Source: Mesodorylaimus sp. YZB2_4 (Eukaryota > Nematoda > Enoplea > Dorylaimida > Dorylaimidae). Taken from it: DNA of 64,000 nucleotides. The translations under genes and the position numbers were made by a program. This document shows, piece by piece, positions 24,954 through 34,599 of this stretch. The number at the start of each line of letters is the position of its first letter. The first letter of the stretch is position 1. The notes under the pieces are model-generated. The model ran no database searches. It saw nothing but the letters and a program-made list of their open reading frames with translations, and was not told the DNA's origin. The stretch is taken from positions 1 through 64,000 of the forward strand of contig JASANH010000606.1 in NCBI GenBank assembly GCA_030248295.1. The letters run 5' to 3'.

Positions 24954-25411
24954 ATGTACACAGTATACCTCATTTTCTGGGTGTTTTGGTTTCACTCAAG
25001 CAGCGCGAGTATTGGGAAAGGCAAAGGAGGCAATAAAGCTGATCTCTGCTCAAACTATACAGACGTAGCTCACGAGACAGCCCCGCCACTAAGCAGTTTC
25101 TCCATTCGGCTGCACAGTCAGCTGATGGCATCCAATGCGGACCGAAACATTGTCTTCCCACCCCTTTGCGTTTCCTTAGCCCTGGCCATACCTATCTTGG
25201 TGCTGACGGGGAGACAGAGGAGCAACTGGGTGATCCTTTTTCATCACCGAGCACCTAAACATCAGTGGTCTCTACGGAGTGTTGATGTCCAGCCTTGGAG
25301 AGGAAAGTGAAGAAACGACCTATTGTAAATGTGGCCTCTTCCTCGCGCAGAATCTCACTCTGAAGCAATATTTTCTGCAAAAAACTGATCGCTTCGAAAC
25401 TCAGGCTTAAA
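24954..25411 (+). pseudogene. Serpin fragment, frame-broken
   Basis: The ATG at 24954 opens with a signal-peptide-like MYTVYLIFWVFWFHSSSAS. SFSIRLHSQLMASN and IVFPPLCVSLALA then match the N-terminal helix A to B region of serpins. The frame breaks at about 25193, where the conserved LGADGETEEQLGDP continues one frame over and soon hits a stop. Further on, a third stretch reads SLGEESEETTY then CGLFLAQNLTLKQYFLQ (about 25285-25390), the next conserved serpin block, before another stop. The reactive-centre loop and C-terminal half are absent. This is a decayed or badly sequenced secreted protease-inhibitor gene; family assignment is good, function is lost as written. Confidence 0.7.
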
Positions 25412-28014
25412 ATCAAAAATTCGACGACCCGGAATCACTGTTTGAGTTGCTGATTCCCATGTTCTAATCGACAATCATCGTTCCAGACCACCTAATGGCC
25501 CCACAATCAGTTCAATCTGCAACTTGGTGCAGCACTCTTGCGCGACGTCAGGACCGAACACGAGCGACACTCCTCAAGCGCTGCGTTGAAAGCTGCTGAC
25601 ACTCCTGTCCAGGTCAGCGATTAGGCCGGAGTCGGAGAGGGACGGCGATCGGATGCTGGATACGCTTGATCTGGTCGAAGCTTGAGCTCAGGGGGACAGG
25701 CCGCTGTGCATTCAAGAGATGAGCTTGAGCATAAAGAAGTTCCTCGGGTATACAGGATCTTGGATGCGAACATCGGGCAGATGGTCTCGATGCTCCGCGG
25801 ATCACGGCTGAAGCAATGAGTGTGCTAGCCAGCAAACGACCCACGGAACAGGTCCCGCGAGGGGCTCCGATGTCGAACAGGCTCACGAGGTCGACGAATT
25901 GACCAGGGCGGCGCCGCCAATGGATCCCCGCCGCCGGCGCCCTGTAATTCATTCGCACACCAGGTTTATGACACAGAGGTTTGAGGCTAGACTACTAGTC
26001 GTTAGCTGTCTGTGCGAGCTACGATACTCCAGTGGCATGTCTCACGATCAGTGTGAGGTATACTGTACATGCTGCAGACTATGATACTATCTCGTGCAGA
26101 TATTGATTGGAAAAGACAGATGAAATCGGTCTACTAGAAGTATCCGTATATTCCCCAGTCTGGAAAAAAGGACAAAGGGAAAAATATTTGTCTTTTCTAT
26201 CAAGAGGCTGCTTTTCGGAGGAGGACAATCAGAATAACAATGAGCTCTAATTTGACATCCGAGTACACAGATCAAACACTGATGCACACAGTAGAAACTA
26301 CAGATGTTGAACTACAGCATGTTTCCTTCTGACCTGGATGCACTGCACTGTAGAGTATAGAAGCTTGGCTTGTTGCCCTCATTGACGTCATAATATGATC
26401 CAAGGGGACGGATGTGAGGTACCCCGTGTAACGTCCAAACGATCATCGACTAGTGCCGTGACGGTGCGGCACCAACGGCTGGGTGTAAGGTCAGCCAGGG
26501 TTTAAATTCATAAAAACCGACCTTTGTTGCTGGGGATTGAACCCGAGACGATCGCCACTAACAAATAAGGGTAGAACGACCTGCACCATCAAGGCCGCAC
26601 CAGGGACCCGTCTCGCGATGACCTAGCGTAGGGTATACGTCCTAAATATCAGGACGCCCCGTTCTACCCTACTATACATACATCATTGTGATTCGACTGC
26701 CCTTAATTTGGGACACGCCAGTTGGTTGTGAAATCGGTCCGTCCGAGCGTAGCTGCTAAGGACCACAGCAAATTTTAGGCTCATGCATATACGTTCCACT
26801 GGTAGCACATGAAGTTTGAAATTGTCGGTGAGAAATCGAGGGTTGATAAGGATGCAATTTGGCACAGACGTGTCAAATTTTATCCTTGTTTGTTGCTCCC
26901 AATTTAGTTTCAAGCCCCAGGTCAGACAGATCTTAAATTGTGATGTCCACGCAAGAAGATTTCGGAAAACGCGCCTTTTGAATTTTGGATTTTGGATGGG
27001 AAACTGCCAGAAATAATCAACGGACGTAATCTAATCTAATCAACCCATGGTCCAACCGAGTGTCGGCAAAAGCTCGCTCCCAATCTTGGACGCCTTGTGT
27101 GCAGGATGGTACTCGCCTCATTCGCTACAGTAGGGACCCCATAGTCGGAACTTCAAAACCTTTGCTTTGCTCATGAAGTAAAATGAAAATCCAAGTTGGA
27201 GTTATTTGCAGCCCTGCCGCCCACACTCAGTATATTCTAATTTTATCCCCGGACAGAAATGTTTAAAATCGTTTGCAATTGCTAAAATAATTAGTTTTTA
27301 GGAATAAAAATAAAAGTTGAGACCCTGTTCTCTTTGAAATCTTACAGCCCCGGGCTCCATTGAGCAACGATTTTGGCCCTCTTGGTTCAGCTCGATCTCG
27401 CATTTAGCAGGCCGGGCCAGGGGCGCGGACGGAGGGATCAGGTTGGATTGGAAGGCAATACCACTGCCAATAAGCAGTAAGAATCGAGCATCAAAAATAT
27501 TGTCAGTTCTTCCTGCTTGAGGGTATTGACTCCTACTTTGAAACACCCGAATCACGATGCGTGGCATTATAAGTGATCCTTTGCCTCGCTACCCAAAAGT
27601 CTCGTGTCACCTTATTGTGGCTAGGCGAGACAGCGTGGTTCCGAATATGGCATCTACCCTACTTTCCTTTATCGCGCCGCACAACATCCGGTTTGAGTTC
27701 GGTGCTGTTCGAATTTTGTTTCCCACGGCCCGTTATCTCTGCCAGTGTTTTTTTTTGCCAGCTGACTTGCACGGGTCGCGTAGCCTCCTCCCCTCCTGGC
27801 GGCGGCGAAAAGACAAAAGCCAGGATAGGCCGGTCGCAACGGCACGCAATGCGACAGCTGGGCTGATGGTGGTAGGTAGTTGACGAGCGGACCAATGGGC
27901 TGTGGGGAGGGAGGGTCGACGACCGTGGTTCTGCTCTTCGCTCGGGTGGCCTGTACTCGAACTGTTGTTTATGCTCGATTCAATTTCAGCTTCGAATTTA
28001 TCCTCGCTTCTGAA
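25412..28014. other. Intergenic stretch holding a SINE copy
   Basis: No gene recognised apart from the SINE copy at 26440-26600. The region just 5' of 28015 presumably includes the nanos promoter and 5' UTR, but no core promoter motif stands out. Confidence 0.5.
26440..26600 (-). mobile_element. tRNA-derived SINE, copy 1
   Basis: On the minus strand the element begins GCGGCCTTGATGGTGCAGG, with a pol III A-box-like TGGTGCAGG, and has the B-box GGTTCAATCC (plus strand 26527-26536 as GGATTGAACC) about 60 bases on. It continues into a tRNA-unrelated body: GGTCGGTTT, then TAAACCCTGGCTGACCTTAC. The same order of blocks occurs in copy 2 at 29480-29635. Ends and target-site duplication are not resolved. 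Confidence 0.75.
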
Positions 28015-31000
28015 ATGAATTGCGCTTTGGCGAACGGACACGTAAGCACCCGCCTCTCGTGTCATGATACTGCAGTCATGGCGAACTTGAATTTTTGAAT
28101 TTTAGGGTCGTTACCGAGTGAATAGTAAGGACAGCGGAGTTCTCACGACCGAAGAGTGGTCTCCGGTCATTTCTCCCATCAAAACAACTTTCACGGCGGC
28201 TTATCATCAGTCTTTACCAATTCCCGAAGGATTCCCGCTGTCGGCCACCTTTTTCGATTTCCTGCTCGACGATGATGACGAATTCTTCGAAGAAATTGAT
28301 TCGCCTTCAGTCAAATTCAAAAATTTGTCGCAATTCGGTTACTTCGAGGTAAGCAAAATTGTTTGTTGACGAAAATAGGGCCGGATGCAGGGATCGGAGT
28401 TGGGGCTGGGGGGTGGATGCTTTGGAACTCCCTCTCGCAATCGATATGAGTAGGCTATCTACGGTGCCTGCTGTATTGCTAAATAATTTTGTGCGATCGA
28501 ATTTGCTGTGACGTCGTTGATCGAGCGCAGATGTGTAATTTTGCTTGCTTCTAATATTTACAGTATCTCGGGAGGTGGTGGTTTGGGCCTTTGAACAGAT
28601 CAGGTCATCGGACGCCGATATGATTTGATCGCCTTCGAATTTTCATGTATCGCGTAGATGGAAGATTGAGCCATCCTCAGATCTGAATTTAACAAGGGTT
28701 TATTGAAAATACAGTATGCACATGGCAGCACGCTTGCTCCTCGATGGGGGGTGGTGGTCGTTTAAGGACATTAGTCCTTCCTTGACGACCGGTTCATAGA
28801 GTGCGGAGGCACGATTTGCGAATGGGTGGAACGGCTCATTTGTCTCTCGTTATCGTCTTACTGTACATATGTTTACAGAACGGCACTGTAAATTTTGTCG
28901 AAGATTGCGCCGCTCATCTGCGCTGGTTGCGTTGCGAGCAGTGCACGCCGTTTGATATCGAATGTAGATACATAGGCCCTGTTTAGTGAGAACGCGTGGC
29001 ATACTGTAACGTAGATTAGATGCAGATTTTGGCGCATTGTCGCGTTTTAGCCTCCTCTAGCTATCGCCAAGTGAGGGCAAGTCAGACGCTAAGGAAAATG
29101 AGTATTTATTTGCATATTTATGTACAAATTCATGCAAAATGGTCCCGGTATTTTTTTGAAGAAACTTTTTCTCCATTTTGCACGGAAGCCCTATACGATA
29201 ACGGCATTCACTTGGGATAATTCATTCGTTCTGAGTCGATCGTCGCCGATCTGGCTGATCCATCAGTCTGATCGGATCGATAACTGATCCACTCCTTTCG
29301 GTGGATGCTAGCACACAGAAGCGTTCCTGTGGACGTCTCCCCTATGCATCCGAGGGACCTGACACTGACTTCCTCGGACGATGGCGGGTGGGCCGTGTGA
29401 ACCCTGCCATGTTCGACATCCGGGACTGTCGCCTTGTTTGGCCACCGTCTCTCCACTCTGAGCACCTCGACGGTACCGAGTGAGTCACCCACGGCCTGGC
29501 GTGCAAGGTCAGCGAGGGTTTATGGTTCGCAAACCGACCTCCTTCGCCGGGGATCGAACTCGGGACGAGTCCAGCCACTCGCTCCCAAGCAATACGGCTA
29601 ACGAATGCCGAACCTCTGCGCCATCGCGGCCACTGAATCGATCATGGCATCCATCATATTTCGTTAGATGTAGAGGAAAACCATGCACAATGGACCTTGT
29701 GAAGTTTTTATCTCGTCTAGCTGAAGCCCTGTGTTCTGCCCCCTTGCCCCATATGACCCTACATATTACGCCCAGTGTCTTATCATACTGTACTTATGCA
29801 TGCATGGATTCCAATTCGTTCATCCTTCCTATGCTATGCTATGCTATGCAATGATGAGCGTGTTTAGCCGACTCGGAGTGAGTGCGCTCGAAGAATATAG
29901 GGCAGCCTTGTTTCGTTCCTTTAGACCAAGAACACCTGACCATTCGGGTCTAGAGCTATACCGTACAGTAACCGCCCCACGTGGCGTAAAGAGTCTTAGA
30001 ATATGACAAGTTTCTTCTGCCGTCTTCAGTAAGCGGCTGTTGTCTCCATGGCGTGGGCAGTCGCTGACATGCGTTTGTTCTCTCTGGTTAGCACTCCGTG
30101 GTGTTGTGTTACAGAATGGGCGGGAGAGAGCCTTGCGCCAAATGACACTTTTCCGGAATGTTGTCCTTTATTGTTACCATTGACCAAAAGCAGCCGACTA
30201 GTTCCCCTCATGCTTAGATTATGCTTGTGCCACTTGCTGTATATATTTGCCGTTTCCTTTTGGAGGTGTCTAGGAATATTCGAGGCCGGCTTCGGGTTTA
30301 TGATACGAAAGAAAAAATATACACACGATGCAAAAACAAACCAAAAGCATCTCTAGGTCGCTGGCATTTAGCTCGTATGCAAGCATTCTCATCCTCGCTC
30401 GAACGATTTTAGAAGTTTTGTAGCAATGGTGGTAGTGCCTGCATTCTTTTATGTTTGCGCGAGTATGTGAAGAATGCTGTGTAATACGACAAAGTCCGTA
30501 TTACTGGAGGGAGTGACCAGTGGAGCTTTTCACCACGCCATAAACCCATACCAAGTCTTTCGACCTAGCATACCTGAAACATCACCTTGCCTGCCGGCTC
30601 CGTGCAGAGTATCGATTGCCAGTCGAGCCTCTGCATTGAGGAACGCCAATCAAACTACAACTCTGTCCGCCAAGGAGGGGAGGATTAGGACGCAGGTGAC
30701 CACTTACCTGATTTCGTTGCGGCCGCGAAAGTTTGGAGGTGACTCGATCACAGTTGTGCTTGTATGTTGGCTAAAAACCGATTAAGCATACTGATTTCAT
30801 ACTGTAGCTGTAGTCTGGATTTACTCCGTGTTTACTAAAAGTCTCCTGTCCAAGTAGGAATATAACGATCACCTCGGATCAAGGTCTACACACTTTTTAT
30901 AAAAGGCCAAAGTGGAAGGTTGCGGTGGAACACGTTTTTCTTTGCAGAATCCGATCGAACCTGAGATCCGTGGCGGATGCGATCCGAAGCCTCAAGTTTT

Positions 31001-33232
31001 GAGTGAATATCTTTTATCGAATCTGATCTCGACTATTGCGAATACATATGAATTGTATGCGAACATGTTCGATGGCATGAAGGAACAATCCCGAACCCGC
31101 TTTGTGTCAAGCCAGTGGGGGTATCAAGGGTTATCGAACAATCACCAAGAATGTACAGAACGATTTCGATCGATATGATAGCAGTGATCAGCTCGTAACT
31201 GATTTCGATTTATTGACGATCGACGTCGCCTATTTCGGTGGTGAATTCATGGATTCGAAAGTGAGTATTGATATGTGAAGGGGTGCTACCCAGTAGGAAC
31301 AGGTCTCCGATTACCTCTTCTGGCCAAGATCAGGATCCTTCAAGATTAACAGGACTTATCGTTAGAGTTTGGGGCCTGGGATCGAACACAATGATTATTT
31401 TCAGAGTGATGAAAGATTTGCTGAAGGGGCTCCCTTGGTATACTGTAGTTTGTAAGCTAGTATAATTCGAAAACACTAAACATTTTGGCTGCCAGCAAAG
31501 TGACAAAGCTTGCACACACAAGAGGAACACAGACAGCGGTCATGTCTTTAACGTGGGGAACGCACAGTATGTTGCATTTAGAGAATGAAAAACAAATAAT
31601 GGTGCAACAGTTTGTTCTGCTTTGTCATGCCCACATGTACAATGGGCTCTTTGCATGGGGTGTGTTCGCGGGATAAAGAGCTGTGTCCCACGTGGTTTTA
31701 AGGTCCTCGATATGACTCCTTTCTGCATTGAAGATTTTGGAACTGATGCCTATTAATGTCAACAAGCCGCACGATGGAGGCACGAACAGATCATTCGACG
31801 ATCGCAGGAAGAAACGACGGGTTAAAAAGCTGGAAATCACTCTGTGCGCTTTTTGCAAAAATAATAACAAGCCGTTTGATCACCCGTTGAAGAATACGAA
31901 AGGCGAAATCATGTAAGTGCTGTGCAGATTTTGGTGAGAGGAACGGGAAGTCTTGGAAGGAAGGTTCCCAAGCTCTCGTTTGTAAGCCTGCCGCTTATGC
32001 AGGATGGATGATGGTCTTGCAAATGCACCCAGCATCAGGACCTGTCGTATTGAGGTTTGACACAGTGACTTTAGAGACCTACCTGCGGAGCGTAGGCCTA
32101 CATGAAGTATTTTTGAGACCATCCGCAAATGTTAGAAACGGAGGAAATTGCATACATTTAATTTTTGGGCTAATTAAATTTCACGTTTCTCACAAAAAAT
32201 GAGATAACGGCACCTGCTTGCGATTGCGCTCGCTTTTCTGAATCCATCATTTTGAGGGGTTTTGTCAGATTTGTCATATAAAGATGAACACTCGCGAAAA
32301 CTCCTTGGATGGGCTTGGATATTTTTCCCAGTTTTATGTCAAATTTTCGACTGTGCGCCCGTCACTGCGATACTGGAGTCATAGGTACTGGCACGAGAAA
32401 ATAAGATGGCTTAAAGTTGACTCGGCACGGCTTTTATGAAACGGTCGGCTGGGGTAGGGGTTTAAAAACGGGCACAGTGCCCTTGCCAACTTTTTAGCCG
32501 ACCAACCAAGCCCCCGGGACTGGAGGGGTGTTGCCCCTGTGGCAGGACAGAAACCCGGGTTTGTGTCCTGCCTCTTGTGTATGAGGTGGCACAAAGACAG
32601 CCGACTCATTCCTTATGAGGCCGACCAAATGTACCCACAGGATCCCCCTTTTCATGCACGCGTGCTGTAGTTATACCCTCCAGGTCAGAATCTTTTTCAC
32701 ATTCTTGATATATATTCTGTTTTAGAACCCCTGGGGACCAATTGACCACGTGTGTGACTCATTGTGTGAGAGCCGTGTGAGGTCAATCTCGGACTGCGGA
32801 CATCAGTCACATTATTGGTAGTGACGCATTGGGGAGAAATTTTGAACAGCACAAAAGATACCAGTCTTCCCAACCTGCCAACTTAGCATGCAATGGTTTA
32901 GTCACTGACAACCTTGACAGTCAATTATTTGAGCTCACTGCTCCGCTCTCGTCGGGCAGACCCGTTTGAACGCGTGTTATCCCCGAGGACCATAGTGTGG
33001 CGAGAGTAGGAGAGTTCGAAACAAACTGGAGGATCTAATAGAGCGCAGATGTCCGTACGCATGTGCTGTGATTATCAAATATTTCATGTCTTTTTCTGAT
33101 TTTCGTTTCAGCTGTCCAGTTTTGTTCAGAATGACATGTCCGGAATGCGGGGCAACAGGAACTAATGCTCATACTAAACGTTATTGTCCAGTGGCCGAGC
33201 TTAGAAAACGTCGTGAACTGGAGGCCATGTAA
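28015..33232 (+). CDS. nanos: Nanos-type CCHC zinc-finger RNA-binding protein
   Basis: Five exons: 28015-28041, 28106-28348, 30948-31260, 31734-31912 and 33112-33232. The C-terminal nanos domain is split by the last intron: CAFCKNNNKPFDHPLKNTKG then IICPVLFRMTCPEC and GATGTNAHTKRYC, i.e. two CCHC zinc sites. The second site keeps the exact C-x2-C-x7-H-x4-C spacing; the first has 8 residues before its histidine where most family members have 12. A basic stretch RRKKRRVKK precedes the domain. Nanos proteins repress target mRNAs with Pumilio in germ cells. Exon 3 changes frame near 31120: one extra G in a GGGGG run would explain it, since the downstream frame (KGYRTITKNVQNDFDRY) joins exon 4 in phase. 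Introns 2 (2.6 kb) and 4 (1.2 kb) are long for this locus; intron 2 carries a SINE. Confidence 0.88.
29300..29635 (-). mobile_element. tRNA-derived SINE, copy 2, in nanos intron 2
   Basis: The minus-strand head GTGGCCGCGATGGCGCAGAG contains an A box (TGGCGCAGAGG); about 75 bases later comes a B box (GAGTTCGATCC, plus-strand 29548-29558). The spacing fits a long-variable-arm (Ser/Leu-type) tRNA ancestor. The body continues GGTCGGTTTGCGAACC, TAAACCCTCGCTGACCTTGC and GGCCGTGGGTGACTC, matching copy 1 block by block. The left boundary is uncertain and may reach about 29230. Confidence 0.8.
29829..29851 (+). repeat. CTATG pentanucleotide repeat
   Basis: About four units of TATGC in tandem inside nanos intron 2. 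The same unit recurs at 36368-36394. Confidence 0.85.
32541..32572. repeat. 32-bp near-perfect palindrome in nanos intron 4
   Basis: GGCAGGACA at the left is the exact reverse complement of TGTCCTGCC at the right, around a central AACCCGGGTT. Only one symmetric base pair (G/T) breaks the dyad. It could form a hairpin or cruciform. Confidence 0.85.
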
Positions 33233-33970
33233 TAAGGCAGGCGTTGTCATTACCTGCAGCAGCTTATTGTCATGCATTCCTGTAACTTGTAATCTGTTGC
33301 CGTATATTTTTTCTCTTGGGTTAGCTACGCCTCGTCTTGTCAAGTGTTTTTAGTCTTATTTCTTAGTTTCATGCACTTTGTGTACCTTCTCAAAGAGTCG
33401 CTGTGTACAGTTGATGGTCAGGAGGGAATATTTTCGTAGTTAGGCACACTGTGCTGCTTAATTTTGTATCGTGCCTTTGCTAGTGTAGTCCTAAAATGTT
33501 CTGCTTTTTACGGTGTGTGTAAGTGGAGTTAAATTGGATAGCTTTTAGTGAAGATCGTGTCATGTCTTGAGTTTGGCATACGCACGGAATGCGGGTGCCA
33601 GTAGTACTCATGGCGATAAGCTTATCACGAGTCAAAATCCACACTGACTCGATAGAAATTGGCACAAGGGGTACAACTGACGACAGCACAGCTGATAAGG
33701 AGTGCATTGAAAATCAGTAGTCAGAGTGTAGTTGAGAGACGAAGCAGTACCAAGTATGGCAGAAAAAGACAGCTGGGACTGATACGGCGATGACAAAACA
33801 GCAACCCCTAACCGATAAGAACAGGGAGATACGCACAAAATAACACAGCCTCAGCCTTGATTCGCTTCATTTTTAGAGTCCCCGCAAGGCAATAACGGCC
33901 AGGTCCGAGCTGGGCTATTCTAGTCAAGACTTAAAAGACCCAAGTGTACAAGAAAGGACTGAACAAGGGG

Positions 33971-34574
33971 TCACGTGGGTTTGAAATCAGCTGGTTCCAA
34001 TACATTCAGAGTGACCGAGCCGAGTCGTCGTGCCAGAATCACCTTGGCAGTTTCCTTGTGGCTCATGTTCATGACGTCGATGCCGTTGACAGTTTGAATG
34101 ATATGACCGACTCGGAGGCCAGAGTGAGCTGCAGGCCCAGTCGGGTCCACTGTTTGGACATACGTTGGTCCATCGCCCCGCAGGACGAACCCATACCCGA
34201 CACTGTCGCTGTCGATCTGCAGTGAGCACACGTTTATGGACTGTGAGGAAAGGGGAGAGCACTGGGCTTACCCTAATTGTCCTCCGGTTAAACAGGTCTT
34301 TAAATTCTTTCCATAAAGCTGAAAGGGAATGTGCGAGGCTAACTACAGTAGTCGTAGGGAGCAGGCAGTCGGGAAAGAGGAGCCGTTTGGTATGGACCCT
34401 TTGTTGCAGCCCATGCAAGCCCACCTTTCGACACGCATTCATGCCATCCCACTGTCACTTGCTGCTTGAGATTCGTCCCAGCTCCCGTCTTACCAATTAC
34501 AGCGGTCGGGGTATCCGGCGATTCCACCGAACTACTTTTCCTTTTCAAAACAATAACTGGCGGCGAGACATGAT
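33971..34574 (-). CDS. C-terminal exons of a PDZ protein, DEPTOR-like
   Basis: Three minus-strand exons join in phase: 34574-34494 (HVSPPVIVLKRKSSSVE), 34318-34272 (LWKEFKDLFNRRTIR) and 34240-33971. The last is a complete PDZ domain: VGYGFVLRGDGPTYVQTVDP (GYGF carboxylate loop), then GPAAHSGLRVGHIIQTVNG and a final LGSVTLNVL before the stop after KPT. The domain lies at the very C-terminus and its wording (VGxGFVxRG..P...VDPxGPAA) is closest to the C-terminal PDZ of DEPTOR, the mTOR-binding protein; the PPV..LKR motif also fits. No DEP domain was found upstream before the inverted repeat at 37.1 kb, so the gene may be truncated or have distant exons. PDZ certain; DEPTOR orthology tentative. 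Confidence 0.65.
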
Positions 34575-34599
34575 CTGCAGAACCAAAATAAAAAAAACC

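Noticed and set aside
25614-25958. 114-codon minus-strand open frame after the serpin fragment
   Set aside because: Arginine/serine/proline-rich with no domain on either strand; looks like chance in GC-rich DNA.
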